A DNA stretch of 64,000 bases from Flavobacterium humidisoli (GTDB lineage: Bacteria > Bacteroidota > Bacteroidia > Flavobacteriales > Flavobacteriaceae), in NCBI RefSeq assembly GCF_023272795.1, contig NZ_CP096829.1, positions 4,774,001-4,838,000 of the forward strand, given 5' to 3'. Position 1 is the stretch's first letter. Each line of letters begins with the position of its first letter. A model generated the notes under the pieces. The model ran no database searches, was not told the origin of the DNA, and worked only from the letters and a program-made list of their open reading frames with translations. The position numbers and the translations under genes are program-made. Positions 52,502 through 60,462 of the stretch are shown piece by piece.

Positions 52502-53356
52502 TCACTTTAATTGCGACAAAACGATAAAAATAACAGCGACCAAAGCCAAAACCAAACCTAAAACATTGATTTTAGATAATTTTTCTTTGAAGAAAAAAGC
52601 ACCAATAAGAGTTCCTAAAATAATTACTCCCATATTCATACCAGCAAAAACTGTTGATGGATTTTCTGCAAATGCTTTGTGCGCTTTTAAATAGAATAAT
52701 ATATTTCCGAAGTTGAAAATTCCGACTAATATCCCAAAAGGGATGCTTTTTAAGACAAAATTTTCTTTAGCTATAAACAGCTTATACAATACTATTAAAA
52801 TAGAAACAGTAAAAGCAATTAGAAAAACAAAGAATAACGATGTTGTATAAGGGACAGCAGTATATAAAGCTATTTTCTTAAAAAGAATATCAATAACTCC
52901 AAAACCCAACAAAACTGCTGCTGGATAAATCCATTTGTTTTCTGTCTGGTTTGATGGCTTTTTTAAAATGAATAAAAGTGCCGCAAAACCAATCAAAACC
53001 CCAATAACTTTATAGGTATTAAATCCTTCATTAAATAGCAACCAAGCTGCCAAAATCGGAATAAATAGGGATAACCTTTGGGCTGCATCTGTTTTTGCAA
53101 TTCCCATATATTTTATAGAAAGTGCCAAAAACAAAAATAAGATCGGAAGCAAAATTCCAACTGAAGTGTAAATTTCTAATGGTGCATTATGATCTAATGC
53201 ATTAAGATCTGGAGTAAACGTAAAATAACAAAGCGTTATTGCAGCGATGTAATTAAACGAGATAATTTGTGAAGGATTAGCACTATATTTTCTAGAAATC
53301 TTAAATATAACACCAACAATAACACTGCAAAGAATACTTAATATAAGGAATAACAT
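52502..53356 (-). CDS. EamA/DMT family transporter
   Basis: 284 residues with ten hydrophobic helices in two repeats, a usual size for the drug/metabolite transporter superfamily. The second repeat ends GVIILGTLIGAFFFKEKLSK, typical of EamA. The substrate is unknown. It is probably transcribed alone. Confidence 0.85.
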   Translation of the reverse strand: MLFLILSILCSVIVGVIFKISRKYSANPSQIISFNYIAAITLCYFTFTPDLNALDHNAPLEIYTSVGILLPILFLFLALSIKYMGIAKTDAAQRLSLFIPILAAWLLFNEGFNTYKVIGVLIGFAALLFILKKPSNQTENKWIYPAAVLLGFGVIDILFKKIALYTAVPYTTSLFFVFLIAFTVSILIVLYKLFIAKENFVLKSIPFGILVGIFNFGNILFYLKAHKAFAENPSTVFAGMNMGVIILGTLIGAFFFKEKLSKINVLGLVLALVAVIFIVLSQLK

Positions 53357-53392
53357 AAATTTATTTTAGGTCTGTAAAAATAGGTATTGCAA

Positions 53393-53432
53393 AATAAAAA
53401 AGTCCAGCCGGTTTAAAAAAACCAGCTAGACC
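53393..53432 (-). terminator. Terminator of the VWA-AAA operon
   Basis: 13-bp stem with two G-U pairs (53401-53414 with 53420-53432); on the minus strand it is followed by Ts. It lies ~200 bp after the AAA gene, beyond family A copy 3. Confidence 0.75.
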
Positions 53433-53469
53433 AGATTAAGTATCATTGTAAACTGAATAAAATTTTAAT

Positions 53470-53608
53470 TTAAACACATAAAAACATAGATTTTTACTGC
53501 CTCTTTTTAAGATTACAAAAAAAGCAAGCTTTAACACATAGCTGTATGTTTTGATATTAGTGAAACGCCTTTTTCTAGGCTTTCAAAAACTATGTTTCTA
53601 TGTGTTAA
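53470..53608 (+). repeat. Family A inverted-repeat element, copy 3
   Basis: 139 bp with ends TTAAACACATAAAAACATAG (53470-53489) and CTATGTTTCTATGTGTTAA (53590-53608). Core GTGAAACGCCTTT at 53560-53572, same orientation as copy 1. It lies in the 3' region of the AAA gene. Confidence 0.87.
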
Positions 53609-53630
53609 AAAATTACTCGAAAAGGGGTTT

Positions 53631-55094
53631 TTAGAATTTACTAATATAACTTCCGTAAATATCTCTAAACTGACTTCCTTTTGCAAAGCGGTCTTTGCTT
53701 AGTTTTTTATATTCTACCAATCCCCAAAGAATGAATTCTTTCATAAAATACACATCTTCTTTTGCTAATTGGGGCTGATATTTTTTTAATAATTCATCCA
53801 ATGGAGTTACTTCGTCTAGAATGTTTTTATATTCTTTATCTGAAGCATCATCTAATAATTCGAAACCGCTTTCGGCAAAAAACCATTCTACCAAATCAGA
53901 ATATGGTGTTTTCTCATCAGGTTTTTCTAATTTTTCAATTTTTGGGAAATATTCTGGAAATAATGTTCGAATGGCAGAACCAATCAAACTTTCAGCCACA
54001 ACATCGGCTCCCTCCTGCTCTCCTTCGTAAACCAATTCGACTTTTCCTGTTATGGCTGGAATAATTCCAACAAAGTCAGATAAACGAAGCGTAGTTTTAT
54101 CAACTCCAGAAATCAAAGCTCGACGCTCTGCCGTACTAATTAAGTTTTCGAAAGCCGTAATACTCATTCTAGCACTTACACCGCTTTTGTTATCGATATA
54201 TTCGCTTTCACGAGCTTCAAAACTAATTTGTTCCAAAATATCTCTTGCTAAACTTGGAACATAAACAACATCAGTCTGATTTTGATCTAATTTAGATTCT
54301 TGCTCTGTAATGGTTCTCGCAATCTCGATACTTTCCGGATAATGCGTCAAAATCTGAGAACCGATTCTATCTTTTAAAGGTGTTACAATACTTCCTCTGT
54401 TGGTATAATCTTCTGGATTTGCGGTGAAAACAAATTGCATATCTAAAGGCATTCTTAATTTGAATCCTCTAATTTGAATATCTCCTTCTTGCAAAATATT
54501 AAATAATGCTACTTGAATTCTGGCCTGTAAATCGGGTAATTCGTTGATTACAAAAATACAGCGATTCGCTCTCGGAATCATTCCGAAATGAATTACGCGG
54601 TCGTCTGCATAAGACAATTTTAAATTAGCTGCTTTTATCGGATCAACATCACCAATTAAATCGGCAACCGTTACGTCTGGAGTCGCTAGTTTTTCGAAGA
54701 AACGATCGTTTCTATGCAACCAAGAAATCGGAGTTTCATCACCTTTTTCTGCAATTAAATCTTTTGCAAAACGAGAAATCGGGTTTAACGGATCGTCATT
54801 AATCTCTGAACCTTCCACAAACGGAATATATTCGTCTAATAATTCAACCATTTTACGCGCCAAACGCGTTTTTGCTTGTCCGCGAAGTCCTAGTAAATTA
54901 ATATTGTGACGAGATAAAATCGCACGTTCTAATTCTGGAATTACCGTATTTTCAAATCCGTGAACACCTTCAAAAACAGGCTTCCCCGATTTGATTTTCT
55001 CACGAAGATTATTGCGTAATTCGTCCTTTATGCTTGTAGTTTTATATCCAGCGGCTTTTAATTGACCTAATGTCTTTATAGTATTTATTTCCAT
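53631..55094 (-). CDS. MoxR/magnesium-chelatase-like AAA ATPase
   Basis: 487 residues. The P-loop is GLRGQAKT (residues 69-76), in which the second conserved Gly of GxxxxGK[ST] is Ala; the Walker B region reads CIFVINELPDLQ (179-190), with Glu but no Asp-Glu pair. Sensor segment FVFTANPEDYTNRG and the arginine region LKDRIGSQ follow. The ~120-residue C-terminal domain is unrecognised. MoxR-type ATPases work with a VWA partner, here encoded 137 bp upstream in the same direction, to remodel or load cofactors into a target protein. Confidence 0.9.
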   Translation of the reverse strand: MEINTIKTLGQLKAAGYKTTSIKDELRNNLREKIKSGKPVFEGVHGFENTVIPELERAILSRHNINLLGLRGQAKTRLARKMVELLDEYIPFVEGSEINDDPLNPISRFAKDLIAEKGDETPISWLHRNDRFFEKLATPDVTVADLIGDVDPIKAANLKLSYADDRVIHFGMIPRANRCIFVINELPDLQARIQVALFNILQEGDIQIRGFKLRMPLDMQFVFTANPEDYTNRGSIVTPLKDRIGSQILTHYPESIEIARTITEQESKLDQNQTDVVYVPSLARDILEQISFEARESEYIDNKSGVSARMSITAFENLISTAERRALISGVDKTTLRLSDFVGIIPAITGKVELVYEGEQEGADVVAESLIGSAIRTLFPEYFPKIEKLEKPDEKTPYSDLVEWFFAESGFELLDDASDKEYKNILDEVTPLDELLKKYQPQLAKEDVYFMKEFILWGLVEYKKLSKDRFAKGSQFRDIYGSYISKF

Positions 55095-55157
55095 TGTATT
55101 GAAATATAGTTTGTTTATTTATTTTTTATGACAATATATTGTGTCATTGCTGTGTGT

Positions 55158-55177
55158 AGACGCACTGCAGTGCGTCT
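55158..55177. repeat. Perfect 20-bp palindrome between the VWA and AAA genes
   Basis: AGACGCACTGCAGTGCGTCT, with flanks GT and CTAC extending it imperfectly. It is GC-rich against an AT-rich background and could form a cruciform or RNA hairpin between the two coding regions. Confidence 0.8.
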
Positions 55178-55231
55178 CTACGTAAACGCGACGTTTATTT
55201 TATCGTCAGAAACCTTTGCATCTTTGCACCT

Positions 55232-56350
55232 CTATTTAATCCTCTTCTTCCTATTTGCTTCGTAATCTTCAAAAATCATTTCGCCTAGACCTTTAATTCC
55301 GGTATAAAATGCTTTTCCTTGATTTGCTTCAGTAAACTGATTCACAAAACGCTGTAAATACGGATCTCGCGCAATCATAAAAGTGGTAATTGGGATATGA
55401 AGTTTTCTTGCCTGTTGCGCTTGCGTGTAACATTTATCTACAATATATTCGTCCAGACCGTTACTATTCATATAATAAGAACCATCACGTTCTCGAACGC
55501 AGCTTGGTTTTCCGTCGGTAATCATGAAAATTTGCTTGTTAGTATTTCGCTTTCTGCGAAGAATATCCATCGCCAATTGCAGACCAGCAACCGTATTGGT
55601 ATGATAAGGGCCAACTTGCAAATAAGGCAAATCTTTGATCGGAATCGTCCATGCATCATTCCCAAAAACCAAAATATCTAAAGTATCTTTAGGATATCTT
55701 GTTGTGATTAATTCTGCTAAAGCCATAGCTACTTTTTTTGCAGGAGTAATTCGGTCTTCTCCATATAAAATCATACTGTGGCTAATATCAATCATCAGAA
55801 CAGTACTCATTTGTGCTTTGTACTGTGCATCTTCTACGACCAAATCATTTTCGGTCAGCATGAAACTTTCGACACCGTTATTAACTTGAGCATTTCGAAG
55901 GCTTTCGGTCAAAGAAATTCTTTCTAAGCTATCGCCAAAATTAAATTCACGAAATTCCCCTGTATGTTCGTCACCATTTCCAGCATATTTTGTTTTATGG
56001 TTTCCAGTTCCAGACTTTTTCAAGTTTCCAAAAATCTGATCTAAAGCTTGCTGTCTTATTGCTCTTTCTGTTTTTGCAGTTATTCCAAAACCAGAACTTC
56101 CATCACCTTTTACTTCATCTCTGATGTATCCTTTTTTCTTCAGGTCTTCGATAAAATCGTCAATAGTATAATTTTCGTCGGTAAGTTTGTATTCTTTGTC
56201 CAGCTCCCGAAGCCAGTTGATTGCTTCATCAAAATCGCCCGAAGTATGGGTGATTAACTCTTTAAAAATCGTAAAAAGTTTGTCAAACGGAGACTGAAAA
56301 GGAGCTTCGTAAGTCTTAAAATAAAAGCCTTTTTTAAATTCGTTTTTCAT
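55232..56350 (-). CDS. VWA-domain protein, partner of the AAA ATPase
   Basis: 372 residues. Residues ~180-350 form a von Willebrand A domain with an intact MIDAS: DISHS (D188, S190, S192), then LVFGND and TDGKPSC. The N-terminal ~175 residues are helical and charged. This is the BchD/CoxE-like half of an AAA/VWA pair. No cofactor-enzyme genes are nearby, so the target is open. The palindrome CTAACAGTGTTAG lies ~85 bp upstream of its start. Confidence 0.88.
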   Translation of the reverse strand: MKNEFKKGFYFKTYEAPFQSPFDKLFTIFKELITHTSGDFDEAINWLRELDKEYKLTDENYTIDDFIEDLKKKGYIRDEVKGDGSSGFGITAKTERAIRQQALDQIFGNLKKSGTGNHKTKYAGNGDEHTGEFREFNFGDSLERISLTESLRNAQVNNGVESFMLTENDLVVEDAQYKAQMSTVLMIDISHSMILYGEDRITPAKKVAMALAELITTRYPKDTLDILVFGNDAWTIPIKDLPYLQVGPYHTNTVAGLQLAMDILRRKRNTNKQIFMITDGKPSCVRERDGSYYMNSNGLDEYIVDKCYTQAQQARKLHIPITTFMIARDPYLQRFVNQFTEANQGKAFYTGIKGLGEMIFEDYEANRKKRIK

Positions 56351-56434
56351 AAACCTAAAATTACATCTTTTTAGAATTATGAAAAACGAATCATTTATTA
56401 ATTTTTAGTTAAAATATTTAATCAAAATTCTCAA

Positions 56435-56447
56435 CTAACAGTGTTAG
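56435..56447 (-). promoter_or_regulatory. Possible sixth TetR operator, upstream of the VWA-AAA operon
   Basis: CTAACAGTGTTAG contains the exact TAACAGTGTTA core of the tetR autoregulatory site and is followed by ATATAATAATTA, similar to the tail of the other sites. It lies between the end of the YchJ gene and the VWA gene. Confidence 0.45.
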
Positions 56448-56456
56448 ATATAATAA

Positions 56457-56837
56457 TTATTCAAACTTTCCGTCTAAATAATACCAAGCATCATTTTCGA
56501 ATTTAAAAGTCGAGAATTCGTAATGTGTTTGAGGTTTATTATCTGAATCTAAAAAGTACGCTTTGAATTCAACTGTGTTTTCAGAAAAACTCAAAATTTC
56601 CAATTTCTGCCATTTATTAGAAACGGCCCATCTTAAAATTTCAGATTTCGAATAATATTTTCTTTCGGAAATATAAGTCGTTTCCATAAGATAATCGGCA
56701 TTATGAATTGCATACGCTGAATATCTTGACCGCATTAAAGTCAATGCCGAAGGCGCTTTTTGATTATCATTCAGATATAAACCGCAGCAATTTTCAAAAA
56801 GCAATCCTGTGTCGCAGAAGCATTTTTTACTCTCCAT
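56457..56837 (-). CDS. YchJ family protein with SEC-C-like Cys motif
   Basis: 126 residues from the ATG at 56837. The N terminus CFCDTGLLFENCCG is the zinc-binding Cys cluster typical of YchJ/SEC-C proteins, followed by SALTLMRSRYSAYAIHNADY and a cystatin-like beta domain ending FKFENDAWYYLDG. Role not defined in bacteria. The gene overlaps the end of the preceding small gene by ~11 bp. An in-frame ATG six codons upstream is possible. Confidence 0.87.
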   Translation of the reverse strand: MESKKCFCDTGLLFENCCGLYLNDNQKAPSALTLMRSRYSAYAIHNADYLMETTYISERKYYSKSEILRWAVSNKWQKLEILSFSENTVEFKAYFLDSDNKPQTHYEFSTFKFENDAWYYLDGKFE

Positions 56838-57060
56838 CGACTGGTTCTTCCCCATTAATTTTAACGTGAAGCTGATTTAATAAAACTTGATAACGCGTTA
56901 TTTCGCGAACTTCTTCATCTTCCTCAGCAAAATCAATCATTTCATCTAATGTTTCACTTACTTCCAATAATTTGTTGTTTGCCTCTCTATCGTTTTTTGC
57001 AGCGATTAAGTCGATAATTTCTTGTACGCTTGCTTTTAAGTTTTCGAATTTGCTATTCAT
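56827..57060 (-). CDS. Small acidic helical protein, 77 aa
   Basis: Two predicted helices: residues ~1-33 (KASVQEIIDLIAAKNDREAN) and ~36-65 (DEMIDFAEEDEEVREITRYQ), strongly acidic. Probably a small helical hairpin or adaptor. Overlaps the YchJ gene, so the two are probably translated together. Not recognised. Confidence 0.72.
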   Translation of the reverse strand: MNSKFENLKASVQEIIDLIAAKNDREANNKLLEVSETLDEMIDFAEEDEEVREITRYQVLLNQLHVKINGEEPVDGE

Positions 57061-57080
57061 CTGTGTTTTTTTGTTTCAGG

Positions 57081-57135
57081 TTTCACGTTTCAGGTTTACT
57101 GTGTTATCTTATAACATGAAGCCTGAAACTTGAAA
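57081..57135. repeat. Inverted repeat of GTTTCAGG words
   Basis: Arms TTTCACGTTTCAGGTTTA (57081-57098) and a matching inverted segment at 57117-57135, with mismatches. Related words occur at 37351-37371 and 58168-58198. Confidence 0.65.
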
Positions 57136-57142
57136 TTATTAT

Positions 57143-57289
57143 TTACTCTTCGTTTTTACTTTCGTTGAATTTCTTTACTATTTCTTTTAATTTTTCTTTG
57201 CGAGCAACTTCAGCTTGTTTAGCTTCTGCTTGGGCTTTATGCAATTTATCATTGTGCTTTTTGATGTTTCTTTCGTTATTTCTTCCCAT
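57143..57289 (-). CDS. Small charged helical protein, 48 aa
   Basis: Read on the minus strand from the ATG at 57289: starts MGRNNERNIKKHNDKLHKAQ and ends KFNESKNEE. It is almost all Lys, Glu, Asn and Ala and should be one helix. Its ATG shares one base with the stop codon of the upstream gene (TAATG), a classic sign of translational coupling. Too short for standard gene finding; function unknown. Confidence 0.75.
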   Translation of the reverse strand: MGRNNERNIKKHNDKLHKAQAEAKQAEVARKEKLKEIVKKFNESKNEE

Positions 57290-57831
57290 TACACCTCTCT
57301 TTTAATTTGTTCTAACGTTTTTTCAGTAAAAATCAATTCGCTGATAATTTGTTTTCTTAAATCATCTATATCGTCATAATCAAAATGTTTTGCCCAATTG
57401 GTCAGCTGCTGTAAATTTCTAATCTGTTTTAATCTTTTTGCGGTTTCAAAACTTGTTCTTAAAACTGCTTTTCCGTCATACTCGGGATTGTTTTTATGCT
57501 CATAATTAGCAAGATTGTTTTCGAAATCCGCTTTTATATAGTATAATTTTTCTTCGGCATTATCTGGATAAAACTCTTCCCATTTTGCAAAACCAATTTT
57601 AGTTTTCGATTCCGTTTCTGGATTTCGAGCAATTAAACGCCATTTACTATTGGCCAATCTACCCCAATGATTCGAAACACGGTACATTCCTTCTTCCGTA
57701 TAATAATAGGCACTTCCCGCTTTGCTTTCAAATTGCTTTTTCAATCCTTGAATTGCATCTGGAAGCACTTCATTAAAAGCACAAAACGTATTTTTAAAAG
57801 AATTAGGATGTGGTTTAAAGTTCTTTTGCAT
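57289..57831 (-). CDS. Hypothetical protein, 180 aa
   Basis: No family recognised. No signal peptide or membrane helix. Aromatic-rich middle (YYYTEEGMYRVSNHWGRLAN, KWEEFYPDNAEEKLYYIKAD) and a helical C terminus (LQQLTNWAKHFDYDDIDDLR). The next Met is 48 residues in, so the ATG at 57831 is the start. A TATATTTG promoter element ends just five bases upstream, so the message may be leaderless. First of three or four small genes with tight spacing. Confidence 0.78.
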   Translation of the reverse strand: MQKNFKPHPNSFKNTFCAFNEVLPDAIQGLKKQFESKAGSAYYYTEEGMYRVSNHWGRLANSKWRLIARNPETESKTKIGFAKWEEFYPDNAEEKLYYIKADFENNLANYEHKNNPEYDGKAVLRTSFETAKRLKQIRNLQQLTNWAKHFDYDDIDDLRKQIISELIFTEKTLEQIKREV

Positions 57832-57835
57832 TGTG

Positions 57836-57843
57836 CAAATATA
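57836..57843 (-). promoter_or_regulatory. -7 element of the 180-residue gene
   Basis: TATATTTG on the minus strand, four bases before the ATG at 57831; the -33 part is weak. Confidence 0.5.
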
Positions 57844-57884
57844 CTCAGATTACAGCGAACTCCCTAAACCAAACATTAATTGCT

Positions 57885-57892
57885 TACCTTTG
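57885..57892 (+). promoter_or_regulatory. -7 element of the 81-residue gene
   Basis: TACCTTTG matches TAnnTTTG; 26 bp before the ATG at 57919. The -33 part is weak. Confidence 0.5.
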
Positions 57893-57918
57893 TTGCTTTA
57901 ATTCAAAACAAAAAAATC

Positions 57919-58164
57919 ATGTCTAAAGATTTAGAACAAAAAATGCCTCAAAAAGGAGTTTTTACAGGCATTATCGAAAAAGATGAAAACAATAATTATT
58001 TCTGTGGAGAATATCTTTTAGACTATAAAATGGTTCAAACCAAATTTAATGTCGGCGATTGGATTACTATAAAATCTGTTATTGAAAACCCAAGCGACAT
58101 GAGCTACGATAAATATCCTAAAAAATCAAGAAACTTTGATAAAGCGAATCATAAACCGGAGTAA
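57919..58164 (+). CDS. Hypothetical protein, 81 aa
   Basis: Start at the ATG 57919, after a promoter element; an upstream frame start would lie before it. The product is small, soluble and charged (GVFTGIIEKDENNNYFCGEY, FNVGDWITIKSVIENPSDMS) and has a barrel-like alternation of strands, perhaps an OB-type or SH3-type fold. Divergent from the 180-residue gene. Function unknown. Confidence 0.7.
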   Translation: MSKDLEQKMPQKGVFTGIIEKDENNNYFCGEYLLDYKMVQTKFNVGDWITIKSVIENPSDMSYDKYPKKSRNFDKANHKPE

Positions 58165-58221
58165 TTTTGTTTCAGGCTTCATGTTTTCTTGTTTCAAGTT
58201 ATTTGTTGGGAAGCATTTTTT

Positions 58222-58395
58222 ACCGCAAAAACGCTAAGATTTTTTATTAGGAGTCTAAGCATGTCTTAATATTAAGTTCGCAAAGCTTTGTCTAAACATA
58301 GCTTTGCGAACTTTTCATTTTTAATGATTCTCAAAAAAAACTTAACATTCTTTGCGTACTTTGCAGTTAAAAAAAAATCTTAGCGACCTTTGCGG
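58222..58395. repeat. Family B nested hairpin element, copy 2
   Basis: Outer arms begin ACCGCAAAAACGCTAAGATT (58222 on) and end in AATCTTAGCGACCTTTGCGGT-like sequence at 58395, with small mismatches; an inner perfect 14-bp hairpin AAGTTCGCAAAGCT/AGCTTTGCGAACTT spans 58274-58313. Same design as 37197-37328. The rest of the 377-bp gap holds no gene. Confidence 0.8.
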
Positions 58396-58463
58396 TTAAA
58401 TAAACTTACAGTTAACTTTTCTCAATATTTTTTGGATGAAAACTAAAAAGTTAAAAAAAAGTG

Positions 58464-58471
58464 TACCTTTG
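58464..58471 (+). promoter_or_regulatory. -7 element of the J-domain/KTSC gene
   Basis: TACCTTTG, 70 bp before the ATG at 58542. No clear -33 match. Confidence 0.5.
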
Positions 58472-58541
58472 CAAAAAATTTGTCGATTTGAACTAAAACA
58501 AAACGATTTCAAACTAATAGACAAGTAGTTACCTTTTATTT

Positions 58542-58982
58542 ATGAAAAAAATAGTTGAATACCGCAAGTTACTAAACGTAGAAAAAACTGCAGAGTTAAA
58601 AGATTTAAAGACAATTTATCGTAATGCGATGAAAGAATCTCATCCTGATAAATTTGTGGGAAATGAAGCTGGTTTAAAAGAAGCTGAAGAAAAAAGTAAA
58701 ACGATTATCGAAGCTTACCACTTTTTAGTAAGTATTCACCCTGATACTATCAAACTTAATTTACCTGAGTACACAGAAACAATTTCAACTTGTTCTATCA
58801 CAGACTATAAATTTGTTGAAGGTCGTTTGATTATTGACTTTTCTAACGGAAGCGTTTACGAGTACATTAGTGTACCAAAAGCAACTTACGTGAAAATGGT
58901 AAATGCAGATTCTCCAGCAAGATTTGCTAAAAGACATATCTTAAACTCTTTTACTTGGAGAAAGAAAACAAATCAAGAATAG
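58542..58982 (+). CDS. J-domain and KTSC-domain fusion protein
   Basis: 146 residues. Residues ~3-65 form a J-domain-like unit with the HPD motif (ESHPDKFV) that in DnaJ proteins stimulates Hsp70. Residues ~80-142 form a KTSC domain (CSITDYKFVEGRLIIDFSNG, YEYISVPKATYVKMVNADSP), a small fold found in single proteins and with lysyl-tRNA synthetase. The fusion suggests recruitment of Hsp70 to a KTSC target, which is inference. Monocistronic. Confidence 0.85.
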   Translation: MKKIVEYRKLLNVEKTAELKDLKTIYRNAMKESHPDKFVGNEAGLKEAEEKSKTIIEAYHFLVSIHPDTIKLNLPEYTETISTCSITDYKFVEGRLIIDFSNGSVYEYISVPKATYVKMVNADSPARFAKRHILNSFTWRKKTNQE

Positions 58983-59003
58983 TTTTATACTACTATATTT
59001 TAC

Positions 59004-59037
59004 AAAAAAGCACTCTAAAAAAAGAGTGCTTTTTTTA
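59004..59037 (+). terminator. Terminator of the J-domain/KTSC gene
   Basis: AGCACTCT/AGAGTGCT stem (59009-59016 with 59023-59030) extended by A:T pairs, then Ts. Confidence 0.9.
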
Positions 59038-59202
59038 TGCCCTAACTTCAAATATTTACATACGGGTAGCTCAAATAACCATCTCAGTAATAGTATTTGA
59101 TCAAATTGAACCAATAAACATGCTGATTTTATGCATTTTAAACTAAAAAAAACTATAACAAAATTTTAGGTTGCAAAATTCTGTAAGTTTTATAATTTTA
59201 GA

Positions 59203-59210
59203 TACTTTTG
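59203..59210 (+). promoter_or_regulatory. -7 element of the DUF4369-thioredoxin gene
   Basis: TACTTTTG, 34 bp before the ATG at 59245. Confidence 0.5.
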
Positions 59211-59244
59211 TTGCACAAATCAATTAACTAATTAATTTTTTATA

Positions 59245-60411
59245 ATGAAAAAAATACTTTTTGTACTTACGGCTTCTGCAGCTATCATTTCTTGCAGCAA
59301 AGTTAAAGATGGAGAATACCTTATTACAGGTACTGCTACAGGGATTGAAAACGGAAAAACAATCATTTTACAAGGTGCAGATCCTGCTACAAGAATGCCT
59401 GTTTCTCTTGATACAGTAAAAGTTGAAAACGGAAAATTTGAAATAAAAGGAAAAGTTACTGAACCAGCTTTCCACACATTAATATTACAAGGTGCTAACG
59501 GACCAATCCCATTTATCCTAGAAACTGGAGAAATTAAAATTGCTATTGACAAAGACAGTATCCATAAATCTAAAGTATCTGGAACTTACAACAATGATGA
59601 GTACGTGACTTTTATGGAAGACATGAACAAAACTCAAAAAAGTTTAATGGATTTCCAGAAAAAGAACAATACTAAAATGCAGCAAGCTCAGCAAGCACAA
59701 GATACAGCGACTATCAATGGCTTGATGAAACAATACATGGAACTTCAAAAAGAAGTTCAAGAAGGCAGCAAAAAGAAATATTTAGCTTACGCTGAAAACC
59801 ACCCAAAATCTTTTATTACAGCTTTAATTATTCAAAGCTTATTGAATGATCCAACAGCTGACACTAAAAAATTAGAGAGCTTATACAGCACTTTGGATGA
59901 GTCTTTAAAAAATACTGCTCCAGGGAAAGAAATCAAAACAAGATTAGGTCAAGCAAAAATGCCATCTGTTGGTGCTACAGCTCCAGCGGTAGGCAGCGCT
60001 AAATGAAGAGCTGATTTTTCGGCTCCAAATCCAGAAGGAAAAGTAATATCGCTTAAAGAAAGTTTAGGTAAAGTAACGATTGTAGATTTCTGGGCTTCAT
60101 GGTGCGGACCATGCAGACAAGAAAATCCTCATGTTGTGGCTTTATACAAAGAACTTCATTCTAAAGGATTAAACATCGTTGGAGTATCTTTAGATAAAGA
60201 TGCTACAAAATGGAAAGAAGCTATTGCAAAAGATGGATTAACTTGGACTCAGGTTTCTAACTTAAAATTTTGGGAAGAGCCAATTGCAAAACAATACAAT
60301 GTTGAAGCAATTCCTGCTACTTTTATTCTTGATGCATCAGGAAAAGTGGTAGCCCAAGATTTAAGAGGCGCTGAATTAAAAGCAAAGATCTTAGAATTGT
60401 TAGCAAAATAA
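59245..60411 (+). pseudogene. DUF4369-thioredoxin (TlpA-like) lipoprotein, interrupted by in-frame TGA
   Basis: The first 253 codons encode a lipoprotein (IISCSK) with a DUF4369 domain and a helical linker, up to VGSAK. TGA at 60004-60006 then stops the frame. The same frame continues without stop to 60411 as a thioredoxin domain: DFSAPNPEGKVISLKESLGK, FWASWCGPCRQ (the CxxC redox site) and a cis-Pro loop IPATFILD. In the continuation the first possible start is GTG at 60136, after the CxxC. So no working thioredoxin can start there, and the gene needs read-through or is a recent pseudogene. The intact family reduces periplasmic disulfides. Confidence 0.88.
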
Positions 60412-60434
60412 TTCTATCTCTTATAAAAATAAAA

Positions 60435-60462
60435 AAAATCTCCCTTGTGGAGATTTTTTTTT
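60435..60462 (+). terminator. Terminator after the thioredoxin gene
   Basis: Stem AAAATCTCC/GGAGATTTT (60435-60443 with 60449-60457), loop CTTGT, T run. Its presence shows the 3' half still belongs to a transcript. The next ~310 bp to the tRNA promoter hold no gene. Confidence 0.9.

Noticed and set aside
53631..57831. Defence island containing the AAA/VWA pair
   Set aside because: AAA/VWA pairs occur in some defence contexts, but no nuclease, protease or sensor gene is present; YchJ and small housekeeping-like genes surround it.
60004..60006. Selenocysteine codon
   Set aside because: The TGA is in the linker, not in the redox site, there is no clear hairpin just downstream, and no selenocysteine genes are seen.
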